This document shows positions 22,170-34,173 of a DNA stretch of 64,000 nt, in pieces. The stretch is taken from positions 76,257,987 to 76,321,986 of the forward strand of contig NC_083873.1 in NCBI RefSeq assembly GCF_032452875.1, given 5' to 3'. The position numbers and the translations under genes were made by a program. How positions within the stretch are numbered: position 1 is the stretch's first letter; each line of letters starts with the position of its first letter. Origin of the DNA: Bos javanicus. Taxonomy: Eukaryota; Chordata; Mammalia; Artiodactyla; Bovidae. The notes below the pieces were generated by a model that ran no database searches, had not been told where the DNA came from, and was given only the letters and a program-made list of their open reading frames with translations.

Positions 22170-22828
22170 CAATGGGGAAACAATAGAAATAGTGACAAAA
22201 TTTGTTTTCTTGGGCTCCAGAATCACTGCAGATGGTGACTGTAGCCATAAAATTAAAAGATGCTTTCTCCTTGGACAACCTAGATATGAACCAAGATATC
22301 AACCTAGATATCAACCAAGCTATGAACAACCTAGATAGTGTATTAAAAATGGAGACATTACTTTGCCAACAAAGATCCATCTAGTCAAAGCTATGATTTT
22401 TCCAGTAGTCATGTATTGATGTGAGAGTTGGACAATAAGAAGACTAAGTGCTGAAGAACTGATGCTTTTGAACTGTAGTATTGGAGAAGGCTCTTGAGAG
22501 TCTCTTGGACTACAAAGAGAACAAACGAGTCCATCCTAAATGGAATCAGTCCTGAATATCCATTGTAAGGACTTCTGCTGAAGCTGAAGCTCCAATACTT
22601 TGGCCACTTGATTCAAAGAGCCAACTCATTGGAAAAGACCCTGATGCTGGTAATGACTGAAGGCTGGAGAAGGGGATGATAGAGGATGAGATGGTTGGAT
22701 GGCATCGCTCAGTCAATGGACATGAATTTGCACATGTTCTGGGAGATGGTAAAGGACAGGGAATCCTGCAGTTCATGGGGTCTCAAAGAGCTGAACATGA
22801 CTGAGTAACCAAACAACAACAATTTTTC
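22170..22828 (+). mobile_element. BovB 3' part, sense arm
   Basis: From 'aatggggaaacaatagaaat' to the CAACAACAA tail at about 22817-22826. The coding part is broken; at 22268-22345 the normal sequence between LLG and the NLDS motif has expanded into tandem copies around 'aacctagatat'. Confidence 0.9.
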
Positions 22829-25800
22829 CAAATTATTTTTCAATTTAGGTTATTATAGATACTGGGCAGAGTTCCCTGTACTACACAGTAGTTTTAAATA
22901 CAGCAGTGTGTATGTGAAAATCCCAAAGTCCCAATCTATCCCTTCCTCCCACATTTCATACCTGGTAAACATAACCTTGTCCTTTAAATCTGTCAGCTGC
23001 TTTAATTTTTATAAATAAGTTCATTTGTATCACTTTTTTTAGATTCCACATATAAGCAATATCATATGATATTTGCCTTTCTTTGTCAGACTTCTTTTAA
23101 TATAATCTCCACGGCCATCCATATTGTAGCAAATGGCATTATTTCCTTCCTTTTACTGACTGAGCAATATTTCATCATATGTGTGTATCACATCATCTTT
23201 ATCTATTCATCCCTTGAACATTTGGGTTGCTTCCATACCATTGCTATTGTAAACAGCACTGCAATAAATATTGAGGTGTACCTATCCTTTCAGATCATGT
23301 TTTTCTCCAGATGTATGCCCAGAACTGGTATTGTTGGATCATATGGTAGCTCTATTTTTCATTGTTTAGGGGATCGCCATACTGTTATCTACAGTGGCTA
23401 TACAAATTCTTGTTCCCACCAACAGAGTAGGAGGGTTCCCTTTTCTCCATATCTTCAGCATTTATTGTTTGCACAATTTTTTGATGATGGCTATTCTGAC
23501 TCATGTAAGATGATATCTCACAGCTAAGTTTTGATTTTCACTTCTTAATAATTTCCAATGTTGAGGATACTTTCATATGATATCATCTTTGGAGAAATGT
23601 CTCTTTAGGTCTTCTGCCTGTGTTTTTTTTTTTTTTTTTGCTATTGTTAGTATATTGAGCCATATGAGCTGTTTGTATATTTACAAATATTTTCTTCTAC
23701 TTTGTGGGTTGTCTTTTCATTTTATTTATGGTTTCCTTTGCTGTGCAAAACTCATTTTATTTAATTTTCATTACTCTAGGAGACAGGTTGAAAACATATT
23801 GCTGGAATTTATCTCAAAGAGTGTTCTGCCTATGTTTTCCTCTAAGGGTTTTATAGTATCTGGTCTTACATTTAGGTCTTTAATTCCTTTTGAGTTTAGT
23901 TTTGTGTGTAATGTTAAAGAATGTTGTAATTTTTTTTGTCATACATGTCCAGTTTTCCCATCACCATTTGTTGAAGAGACTGTCTATAATCTCTATCATA
24001 TAGTCTTGCTTCCTTTGTTGTAGATTAATTTATCATATTGTGCATTTATTTCTGGGCTTACTATCCTGTTCCATTGAACCCTCTGGTTTTGATCCATTAC
24101 CATACTGTTCTGATGACTATAGCTTTGTAGTATAGTCTGAATACTCCAGCTCCATTTTTCTTTCTCAAGATTGCATTGGCTATTTGGCGTTGTTTGTATT
24201 TTCATACAAATTATAAAAATTTGTTGTTTTTAATCTTGTGAAAAAAAATCTCATGATGATTTGATAGTGATTGCATTGAATCTGTAGATTGCCTTGAGAA
24301 GTATAGACTTATGACAATATTGATTGTTCCAGTACAAGAACATGGTATATCTTTCCCTATGTGTCATCTTTGATTTCTTTCCTCTTAGTTTTCAGAGAAG
24401 ACATTTTTTTTTTCTTCTTAGGTAGTTTTATTCCTATGTATTTTATTCTTTTGATGTGCTGGTAAATGAGATTGTTTCTTTAATTTTTCGTTCTGTATTT
24501 TGTTAGTGTATAGAAATGAAACAAATTTCTGTATATTAATTTTGTACCCTGCAACTTTACCTAATTCATTGATAAACTGTAGTAGTTTTCTGGTAGCTAC
24601 TTTAGGATTTTTCTTCTTTAATGTACAGTGTCTACAGTGACAGTTTTACTTCTTTTTCAAGTTGAAGTCCTTTTATTTTTCTTCTCTGATTCCTGTGGGA
24701 TAGAACTTACAAAACCATGTTGAATAAAAGTGGCTAGAGTGTACATCTTGTCTCATTCCTATTCTTAGAGGAGATACTTACAGCTTTTTACTTTGAGTAT
24801 AATGTTAGTTGTAGTTTTGTCATATATGGCCTTTATTATGTTGAGGTATATTCCTCCTATGTCCACTCTATGGAAATTTTTTATCATAAATTGATATTGA
24901 ATTTTATCATAAGCTTTTTAATGCATCTATTGAGATAAGATGATTATATGATTTTTATTCTTCAGTTTGATGATGTGGTGTATCACACTGACTGATTTAT
25001 GGATGTTGAAAATCTTTTCATCCCTCTAGGTGTGTGTCATAATCACTTATGATCTTTGTATTTCTGTGATGTCCACTATAATCTCTCTTTTTTAAAATTT
25101 ATTGATTTGAGTCCTCTCTCTGTTTTCTTGATCAGTTTGGCTAAAGATTTATCCATTTTGTTTATCTTTTCAGAGATCCAGTTTTTAGTTTCACTGATCT
25201 TTTCTGCTGTTTTCTTCATCTATATTTCATTCATTTTTCCTCTGATCTTTATGATTTCTTTCCTTTCCTAACTTTGAGTTTTGTTTCTTCTTCTTTTTCT
25301 AGTTGCTCTGGTGTAATGTTAGAATCTTTGAGATTTTTTCTTGTTTCTGGAGGTAAGACTGTATTGCTATAAATTTCCCTCTTAGAACTGTTTTGCTGCA
25401 TTCTATATGTTTTGGATCTTTGTGTTTTCATCATCATTTGTCTCTAGGTATTTTTTTATTTCCTCTGATTTCTTCAGTGACCCACTGGTTATTTAGTAGC
25501 ATATTGTTTAGTCTCCATGTTTGTGTGTGTGTGTGTGTGTTTTCACAATTTTTTCATGTAGTTGATTTCTAATTTCACAGCATTGTTGGAAAAGATTATT
25601 GATATGATTTTTGTTCTCTTAAATTTACCAAAGTTCACTTTGTGACTTACTGTGTGGTTAATCCAAGGGAATACTCCTTGTGCACTTGAAAAGAATGTGC
25701 ATTCTGCAGCTTTTGGATGGAATAATCATTCATTCTAACATGTTATTTAAGGCCTGTGTTTTCTTATTGATTTTCTGTCTGAATGACCTATCCATTGATG

Positions 25801-26778
25801 AAATAGGGTGGTAAAGTCCTCCACTATTATTGCATTACTGTCAGTTTCTCCTTTTATGGTTGTTAGTATTTGCTTTATATATTGAGGTGTCACTATGTTG
25901 GGTGCATATATATTTACATTGTTATATGTTCTTCTTGGATTGATTCCTTGATCTTTATCTAGTGTCCTTCATTGTCACTTATAACCTTCTTTATTTTAAA
26001 GTCTATTTTATCTAATATGAGGATTGCGACTCCAGCTTTCTTTTGATTTCCATTCACATGGCATACCTTTTTCCATCTCCTCACTTTCAGTCGGTATGTG
26101 TCCCTAGATCTGAAGTGGGTTTCTTGTAAACAGTATATATATATGGTCTTGTTTTTGATTCCACTCAGCCAGTCTGTATCTTTTGGTTGAAGTATTTAAT
26201 CTGTTTATATTTAAGGTAATTATTAATATGTATGTTCTTATTGTCATTTTGTTAATTTTTTAAATTTATTTTTGTAGGGCTTTTTTTCTTCCTTCCTCTT
26301 TTCTTCTCTTCCCTTGTGATTTGATGACTAACTTTAGTGTTGTGTTTGGATTACTTTTTCTTTTTTTCTGTATCGATTACAGATTTTTGATTTGTACTTA
26401 CCATAAAATTTTGATGTAACGTTCTATATATAATCAAGATTATTTTGCATTGCTTATATTCCCTTCAATTGTGTTTCCAGTATCCTGTGTTTGTACTCCT
26501 CTCTTCTTACAATTGCTGGTATTTGTAATTGCCTCAAAGTTGCCTTATTTACAACTGCCTCATATTAGTGTGTGAATGATTTCCTACCTTTACTGATGAG
26601 CTTATCATTTGTAATTGTTTTGTTTCTAGTTGTATTTTTCTCTGCCTCTTCAATACATGTTTCCTGAATTTGTGGTTGCTCCATAGCTGGTCCCTTATCA
26701 CCTTAGATTTCGCTTTCCAAAAAAGTACTGACCTTATCCTCCTTCCTAGTTTCAGAAAATGTTACATTAAGATTCATA

Positions 26779-26851
26779 GCAGATTCATTTTGATATTTGG
26801 CAAAACTAATACAATTATGTAAAGTTTAAAAATAAAATAAAATTAAAAAAA
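26779..26851 (+). mobile_element. Very short ruminant L1 3'-end insertion
   Basis: Seventy-three bases: 'gcagattcattttgatattt', 'ggcaaaactaatacaattat', then A-rich tail. A perfect 10-base repeat, aagattcata, lies at 26769-26778 and 26852-26861. The target (TT then AAGA) suits L1 endonuclease. Confidence 0.92.
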
Positions 26852-26861
26852 AAGATTCATA

Positions 26862-27746
26862 ACAGAGACTGTGCAGCATGTTTTACCAATTTATGTTTAA
26901 TTTCTATCTTCCTAGTCACAAACTAAGACTAGTTTTACCAGCTTTGGTGCTTGTTATTGGGTTGATGCTATATGATGGAGTTTTAGCAAGTGACATACAG
27001 GCTTCTCCTAGTATCTGAAAGTACAACTTTCCTATGAAACCTCTTGTGAGTTGAAATAGTGTAAAGCAAAGAAACAAATACCTTAGGACACATCTTGATA
27101 ACAGATGCACAAAATAAGTTGAGATTAAGTGCGGATGCTCCCAGGCATTTTAGAGTCATAGCCACTTGATGATGAGATTCTGAATGTAGTTTCTGAGAAA
27201 GGAGGTTGGTGGTGCCACTCTCTCTGCTTCACGTGTGCACTTCCTCTTTAATGGCCAGTTGCAAAACAAATGCTGAATGCTACTTTCACGTTTTTCTTAA
27301 AAGTTAAAATCTTCTTTGGATTTCTTCTGGTTAGCAAAAACAGATACTAATACATGTCTTTTATAAAAGCTAAGTGTCATGAAGCAAATTTTCAAAAAGC
27401 AAGGGATATCTGAATTTGTAAGATATAGTATATTTGGAAGCTTGGTTCTGAAATATTCTATATACATCTTCTCCACCCTTTCTGTGGTTCTACCAGAAAG
27501 CAAGTATTCATGAAAGTTACATGATAGCGTGGAAGGCACACTGTGTTACCATATAAGGATAGATTGCAAGGCATGCCATTACAGCTGCACTAGACACAAA
27601 ATGAACAACAAATCTATGTGGACTTCATTTGTAGAGATTTCAGTTCATTTGTTACTGCAATTGTGACTCATAAAAATGTGAAAATAAATCAAAAGATAAA
27701 AAGTGCTTGCAATAATAACACCTATGAAAATAGAAATAAGCTTTGT
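26862..27746. other. Unrecognised block, possibly an old interspersed repeat
   Basis: No stop-free gene-sized frame. The middle (26990-27540) is less AT-rich and reads like a diverged repeat or old non-coding retroposon ('ggtggtgccactctctctgc', 'cagttgcaaaacaaatgctg'), but I cannot assign a family. The antisense frame 27297-27539 (80 codons) has no recognisable domain. Confidence 0.35.
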
Positions 27747-27872
27747 GTTGTGTATTAGTCTCTCAGTCATTTCTGACTCTTTGTGACCCCATGGACTGTA
27801 GCCCACCAGGCTTCTCTGTCCATGGAATTCTAGAGGCAAGAACACTGGAGTGGGTTGCCATTTCTATCTCCA
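27747..27872 (-). mobile_element. Bov SINE fragment, antisense
   Basis: 'gttgtgtattagtctctcag' to 'gtgggttgccatttctatct' is one antisense BovA unit without the tRNA-like head. Confidence 0.88.
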
Positions 27873-28363
27873 AAACTTTGTTTGAATTTAAATTATTTTA
27901 AATTTTATAAAATATAAACTTTAAGTATAAAATTGATGTGTTCAAATAAGTAATGTAAAAAAAAACTAAATAACATAAATCATTAGTTTCAGGGAAAATA
28001 ATATTTGAATGAAAGTGTAGAAAGAGTTACTAAAACTATTTTTCCATCATAGAAATCAAAAAAGACTAACATTCTAAAGTATCACCATTTATATTAAGAT
28101 ATTTTATATGCATAGACTTCACCCTGGTTTCAAATTATTCAAGAAAAATTCCTGAACCTAACCAATCACTAATAATTCAGAATTATTCTCTCAATCAATT
28201 ACTCTGTAGGTCCTATCAAAAATCCATTATGTATAGTTAGACAATACTAAATCTGATTTCAAAGAATATGTGATGAATCTCTCAAATTACAGACAATTGC
28301 TAAGCTTGACTCAATTTAGATTGAGTTCAAAAACATTAATCTCACTGTATACTGCAGGGTTCT
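27873..28363. other. Unique AT-rich DNA
   Basis: Nothing recognised in about 490 bases. Confidence 0.55.
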
Positions 28364-28374
28364 AAATAGTCTCA

Positions 28375-28663
28375 GCCCTGGGATTTCTTTGGAAGGAATG
28401 ATGCTAAAGCTGAAACTCCAGTACTTTGGCCATCTCAGGAGAAGAGTTGACTCATTGGAAAAGACTCTGATGCTGCAAGGGATTGGGGGAAGGAGGACAA
28501 GGGGATGACAGAGGATGAGATGGCTGGATGGCATCACTGACTCAATGGACGTGAGTCTGAGTGAACTCCGGGAGTTGGTGATGGATAGGGAGGCCTGGCA
28601 TGCTGTGATTTATGGGGTCACAAAGAGTCAGACACGACTGAGCAACTGAACTGAACTGAACTG
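28375..28663 (+). mobile_element. BovB 3' end with perfect target-site duplication
   Basis: Starts 'gccctgggatttctttggaa' and ends with the pentamer tail 'gaactgaactgaactg'. The 11-base repeat aaatagtctca at 28364-28374 and 28664-28674 gives exact boundaries. Length 289, almost the same truncation point as the copy at 17769. Confidence 0.95.
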
Positions 28664-28674
28664 AAATAGTCTCA

Positions 28675-29047
28675 CTCCTTCACAAACTCACTGTCTACAG
28701 TCTTTTCCCTTCAGCTTTCTACATATGTGTATGTTCTATATTCCAGGTGAACTACTTATCACCTAAAGCTCATTACAATTACCATTTAGTGTTTCCTTCA
28801 TTTAAGAATAATCTTATATCCAAGTGACTGTTATAATTTTCACCTTAAAATAATTTGTTTCCTCTTTAGCTCTTTAAATTCTAAACTGTCCTTGCATCAT
28901 TATGCTGAAAATCTTCATTCTAGGATCATGGAAGAACCACTCCTGAGAAATAATAAGATTTTAAGCAATATCATGACAATTTGGGCATTGGAATTCACCT
29001 AGAAGTCATTTAGACCAACTTATCACCCAACCACATCCCAGAATGTG
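28675..29047. other. Unique DNA
   Basis: Nothing recognised. Confidence 0.55.
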
Positions 29048-29950
29048 CTGTTGTTGTTCAGTTGCCAAGTCGTGTCTGACTCTGTGACTCCTTGGATTGC
29101 AGTGTGCCAGGCTTCCCTGTCCCTCACCATCTTGCAGATTGTGCCTGAGTTCATGTTTGTTGAATCCGTGGTGCCATCTAACCATCTCATCCTCTGTCAA
29201 ACTCTTCTCCTTTTTCCTTCCATCTTTCCCTGCATCAGGGTCTTTTCCAGTGAGTTAGCTGTTCATATCATGTGGCTAAAGTTTTAGAGCTTCAACTTCA
29301 GCATCTGTCCTTCCAATGAGTATTCAGGGTTGATTTCCTTTAAGATTGACTGGTTTGGTCTTCTTGCTTTCCAAGGGACTCTCAAGAGCCTTCCCTGGCA
29401 CCACAGTCTGAAAGCATCAGTTCTTTGGTGCTCTGCCTTCTTTATTGTCCAGCTCTCACATCTGTACATGACTACTGGAAACACCATAGCCTTGACTACA
29501 TGGATTTTGTTGGCAAAGCGACGTCTTTGCTTTTTAACACAATATCCAAGTTTGTCAGAGCATTCCTGCCAAGAAACAATTGTCTTCTAATTTCATGATG
29601 TCTAATGCCATCTAATGTCTATTCAGCAGTTCTAATGTCACTGCTTCCACATTTTCCCCTTCTATTTGCCATACAGTGATGGGATTGGATGCCATGATCT
29701 TAGGTTTTTTTTTTTTTTTTAATATTCAATTTTAAGCTGGTTTTGTCATTCTCTTCCTTTACCCTCATCAAGAGACTTTTTAGTTCCTCTTTGCTTTCTG
29801 CCATTAGACTGGTATCATCCCCATTTATGAGGTTGTTAATATTTCTCCCAGCAATCTTGATTCCAGCTTGTAACTCATCCAAACTGTCATTTTGCATGAT
29901 GTGTTCTTCATATAAGTTAAATAAACAGGGTGATAATAAACAGCCTTGCC
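29048..29950 (-). mobile_element. BovB 3' half of the ORF, antisense, old
   Basis: From a complemented CAACAA tail ('tgttgttgttcagttgccaa') to just upstream of the RT box. The RT box on the minus strand reads NGDD rather than YADD (29814-29826). An A-run in the reverse strand (29705-29720) sits inside the ORF. Frames are broken throughout. Confidence 0.9.
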
Positions 29951-30020
29951 ATAAGTGTTTCCAAGATGGGAATCTCAGCACCTTTTTTTTCCTCTAGAGT
30001 TTGTCTGCCAAGAGATACTA

Positions 30021-30355
30021 TTTTTTTTTAATCATTTTTATTTTTGATTTATTTTTTATATTTTTTTACTTTATTTATTTTAATTAGAGGCTAATTACTT
30101 TACAATATTGTATTGGTTTTGCCATACATCAACATGAATCTGCCACGGGTGTACACATGTTCCCATCCTGAACCCCCTTCCCACCTCCCTCCCCATACCA
30201 TTCCTCTGGGTCATCCCAGTGCTCCAGCCCCAAGCATCCTGTATCCTGCACCAAACCTGGACTTGCAATTTGTTTCTTATATGATATTATACATGTTTCA
30301 ATGCCATTCTCCCAAATCATCCCCCCATCCCTCTACCACTGAGTCAAAAAGACTG
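30021..30355 (-). mobile_element. Ruminant L1 3' UTR, antisense
   Basis: 'ttactttacaatattgtatt', 'gccatacatcaacatgaatc', 'gggtcatcccagtgctccag' and 'gccattctcccaaatcatcc' are the complement of the same 3' UTR seen at 12640-12905. T-rich start is the complemented tail. Confidence 0.92.
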
Positions 30356-30578
30356 TTTTATAATTGAAAGATAATTACTTTACAAAATCTGTGTTGGTTT
30401 CTGCCCCACAACAACATGAATCAGCAGTAAGTATGTGTCTCTGTGTATATATATTCTCTCCATCTTGAAACTCTGTCCCAGTCCCACCTACATGCCACCC
30501 CTCTAGGTCATCACAGAGCACCTGGCTGAGCTCCCTGTGTTATATAGCAGTTCTCCACCAGCTACATACTTTACACAT

Positions 30579-31633
30579 CAGATCAGATCAGTTTCTCAGT
30601 CGTGTCCGACTCTTTGCGACTCCATGAATCACAGCACGTCAGGCCTCCCTGTCCATCACCAACTCCCAGAGTTCACTGAGACTCACGTTCATCGAGTCAG
30701 TGATGCCACCCAGCCATCTCATCCTCTGTCGTCCCCTTCTCCTCTTGCCCCCAATCCCTCCAAGCATCAGAGTCTTTTCCAATAAGTCAACTCTTTGCAT
30801 GAGGTGGCCAGAGTACTGGAGTTTCAGCTTTAGCATCAGTCCTTCCAAAGAACACCCAGGGCTGATCTCCTTTAGGATGGACTGCTTGGATCTCCTTGCA
30901 GTCCAAGGGACTCTCAAGAGTCTTCTACAACACTACAGTTCAAAAGCATCAATTCTTCGGCGCTCAGCTTTCTTCACAGTCCAACTCTCACATCCATACA
31001 TGACCACAGGAAAAACCATAGCCTTGACTAGACGAACCTTTGTTGGCAAAGTAATGTCTCTGCTTTTTATTATGCTATCTAGGTTACTGACTCGATGGAC
31101 GTGAGTCTGGATGAACTCCGGGAGTTGGTGATGGACAGGGAGGCCTGGCGTGCTGCGATTCATGGGGTCGCAAAGAGTCGGACACGACTGAGCGACTGAT
31201 CTGACCTGATCTGATCTCATCTAGGTTGGTCATAACTTTCCTTCCAAGGAGTAAGCATCTTTTAATTTCATGGCTGCAATCACCATCTGCAGTGATTTTG
31301 GAGCCCAGAAAAATAAAATCTGACACTGTTTCCACTGTTTCCCCATCTATTTCCCATGAAGTGATGGGACCGGATGCCATGATCCTCGTTTTCTGAATGT
31401 TGAGCTTTAAGCCAACTTTTTCACTCTACTCTTTCACTTTCATCAAGAGGCTTTTGAGTTCCTCTTCACTTTCTGCCATAAGGGTGGTGTCATCTTCATA
31501 TCTGAGGTTATTGCTATTTCTCCCAGCAACCTTGATTCCAGCTTGTGTTTCTTCCAGTCCAGAGTTTCTCATGATGTACTCTGCATATAAGTTAAATAAA
31601 CAGGATGACAATATACAGTCTTGACAAACTCCC
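30579..31633 (-). mobile_element. BovB 3' third, antisense, with nested BovB
   Basis: Pentamer tail 'cagatcagatcagt' at the left, ORF C-terminal part, RT box (about 31486-31500, here 'catcttcatatctgagg', so the YADD Ala codon reads Glu), and end just after QDCILSSCLFNLYAEYI. Interrupted at 31086-31218 by a short sense BovB. Reading frame of the C-terminal part is long open on both sides of the nest. Confidence 0.92.
31086..31218 (+). mobile_element. Short sense BovB 3' end nested in antisense BovB
   Basis: 133 bases: 'actgactcgatggacgtgag' to a GATCT-type pentamer tail. A perfect 9-base repeat, atctaggtt, lies at 31077-31085 and 31219-31227. CpG sites are kept ('gactcgatggacgtg', 'gagtcggacacgactgagcg'), which suggests a recent insertion. 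Confidence 0.95.
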
Positions 31634-31745
31634 ACACATAGTAGTGTATATATCAATGCTATTCTCTCAATTTGTTCCACCATCTCCTTTCCACCCTGTG
31701 TTTACAAATCTATTCTTTATGTTCTCTCTGTCTATGTCAAAACAT

Positions 31746-32214
31746 TTTTCTTTCTTTTTTTTTTTTTCTAAGAAAAGCCTATTCTTTGATTAACAAGGTG
31801 AAATGATTGTATTTAATACTTCTACCAGATTATCCAAATTCTGTCTTTGGAAACAAAAGGAGATCATTATATTCTTTGCTTTGCAAAACACATTAATATA
31901 TTTTCAAGAAAGCTATTATTCCCAAAATATTTCTTCAATATATTCCCCAAATATTTTCTCCTGAAAAATAAATAAACATACATTCAGGAATGCATGGTTT
32001 TCAGTATTCATTCTATATATGGGATTAATGCCCTATACTTTATCATTCAACATTTTCAATGTCACCTCTAAATGATAGTGATAGTAAGGTTGCTTGTGAT
32101 ATGATAATTATATAATGATAGCTAGATTATTTTCTTGAGCATTTCTAGGTTTTAGTTATTACATTTTGGATTTTGTATTTATTATCTCACTTTTTGCCTA
32201 GAGTGTTGTATTAC
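31746..32214. other. Unique AT-rich DNA
   Basis: Nothing recognised apart from a T-run at about 31755-31768. Confidence 0.5.
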
Positions 32215-32335
32215 AGACTGTTTTGTCCCCTCAAAATTCAGAGGTTAAGATCTTAACAACCAATGGCTGTACTTTGATATAAGACCTTTAAGAAGATAAC
32301 TAAGTTTAAATGGCTTAAAAGCATACCATAACTTA
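32215..32335 (+). mobile_element. MaLR-type LTR fragment, sense
   Basis: 'tgttttgtcccctcaaaatt' followed by 'ataagacctttaagaagata' and 'actaagtttaaatgg' follows the 5' part of an MLT1-like LTR. Only about 120 bases remain. Confidence 0.65.
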
Positions 32336-32905
32336 TCCATGTGGTAACATATAAGCACTAGGATGTAAATAAAAGTTTGGTATAAAAGTAGAGAAGAACT
32401 ACTATGGTATTACAAAGCTTAGAAAAGGCAAGGAAAGCACCCATTTTGAATAGCAAGCAATGCAGAATATGCTAGCAAGAGGGGAGTAAATAGTTGACAG
32501 GGAATAACTAACAAGCCAGCATATGACATGCAAGTTTCTATTTCTTAATATGTATATAACACTCCAGTTCACCAAAATCCTGTGTTACAAAGCAGGCTCT
32601 GGGTTGATCATTGTTGATGTAAAAGCTTATTAAAATCCTCTGGTAAAAAAGAGCCATCTATTCTATGCCATTACTCTTTAACAACACAAAGAATTAACAG
32701 AAATATTGAAACTGAATTTTGCCTTTAAATATAAGATTCTTAGGCAAGGTTTATGTTTCCACTAATCTCTAAAAGTAGATTGACAGTTTAGAAATTTGTT
32801 TTCCCTAGAGAAAATTTCCTCAGTCATATGTATCTTTAATATTTGAATTTGTTTTCTCATAAGGTACCACATGTCCGTATTAATTTATATTCAATACTTT
32901 CATTC
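32336..32905. other. Unique AT-rich DNA
   Basis: Nothing recognised. Confidence 0.5.
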
Positions 32906-32913
32906 ATTATTTA

Positions 32914-33186
32914 CACTGCTGCTGCTGCTGCTAAGTTGCTTCAGTCGTGTCCGACTTGTGCAACCCCATAGATGGTAGCCCACCAGGCTCCCCTTCCCTG
33001 GGATTCTCCAGGCAAGAATACTGGAGTGGGTTGCCATTTCCTTCTCCAATGCATGAAAGTGGAAAGTGAAAGTCGCTCGGTCGTGTCCGACTCTTAGTGA
33101 CCCCATGGACTGCAGCCTACCAGGCTCCTCCATCCATGGGATTTTCCAGGCAAGAGTACTGGAGTGGGGTGCCATTGCCTTCTCCG
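32914..33186 (-). mobile_element. Bov-A2 SINE, antisense, full length
   Basis: CTG repeat (tail complement), two BovA units and the linker, about 273 bases. An 8-base repeat, attattta, flanks it at 32906-32913 and 33187-33194. Confidence 0.95.
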
Positions 33187-33194
33187 ATTATTTA

Positions 33195-34165
33195 TGCAAT
33201 TACTTTTAAAAATTTGCTTGATAGTATTGTTATAGTTTCCATGGCTTCCAAAGTTTAGTTGTCACCATTCTCCCATTGCTAATGCAGAAAAAAAATAAAT
33301 TAATTTGTCTTCAAAATATCAAGAAAATGTAAGCTCAAATAGCCTATTCTAAGCTATGTTCTAAATGAAGAGGAAAAAAGGTTAAACAAAATAGGTCTTT
33401 GTCCTTGGATGTCATTTTGAAAGGACTCCATGCAATTTTACAAAGAACCATTATGAATAAGCAGTTATTATGAATTTACACATGGCCTTGACTGGAGACA
33501 CCAAAGGGTCATACATGCATGGATTCAGCCAGCCCAATTAGAAACTATGTTCAGTTTCTTTCAGACATCACAGCTGGATGCAAAGCACTAATAAGGAAAT
33601 CTATTATTTCAAGATGTGCACTGCAATCATAATTTTATTGTTTTGATTTCCATCTGTAGGCAACCACTAGAATGTTTGGTGAATAAACGTGAGCTATAAC
33701 AGAAAATGGAGGCACATGGCTACCCTGGTTCAAGCAGAAATCAAGAGGCTAGTTCTCATTTCTGGATTTAGTTTTCTTTTCTATATAAACTATTTCAAAC
33801 TGTGCCACTACCAACTCAAGTCAGATCTATTGATCCTGTAAATATAATTACATATTGGGTCATCAAATTAACAAAGTAAATTAACTTTTACAGGTGGCAT
33901 TATTCATTATACCTTGGAAAAACATAAAAATCTTTACTAAAATGCATGTCTCCTTCCACACTTTTTGTTAAATGGGCATTTTTGACCCAGATGATACTTT
34001 ATTTGCCAAGGAATTCTGAAATTGCTGCATATTATGAATAGTTGTCTAAAATAAAATGAGAAAATATTATATAATTAACTCCATATGGCTTTTTCTTTGA
34101 GTCATTTGATATAGGTCAAATTCTCACACTTTCCTCAATTAAGCATCTTGAAATAAAGTCTACTT
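33195..34165. other. Unique DNA
   Basis: No gene or repeat recognised in nearly 1 kb. Confidence 0.55.
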
Positions 34166-34173
34166 AAAAAACT

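Larger units (their letters stand above)
21870..26768 (-). mobile_element. Long L1 remnant: complete ORF2 span and 3' UTR, antisense
   Basis: Two blocks, 21870-21975 and 22829-26768, separated by BovB. Read on the minus strand, ORF2 starts at an ATG at 26245-26247; the endonuclease motif CLQETHF is encoded at 26112-26132 with its Glu kept. The RT FADD box region (about 24618-24642) has lost bases and spells no DD. Fingers, thumb and Cys-rich end follow, then 3' UTR. Many stops and frameshifts, a (GT)10 run at 25522-25541. 26248-26768 is upstream, inter-ORF-like sequence. ORF1 not seen. Confidence 0.88.
30356..31745 (-). mobile_element. Another L1 3' UTR, antisense, split by BovB
   Basis: Left part 30356-30578 ('ataattactttacaaaatct', 'acaacaacatgaatcagcag'), right part 31634-31745 ('tagtgtatatatcaatgcta', 'tgtttacaaatctattcttt'). 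The two join in L1 order. The intervening BovB is flanked by acacat at 30573-30578 and 31634-31639. Confidence 0.85.

Noticed and set aside
23066..24023. Two open frames of about 150 codons on the plus strand
   Set aside because: They lie antisense to L1 ORF2 and 3' UTR; antisense L1 is poor in stops in this frame. No own domain.
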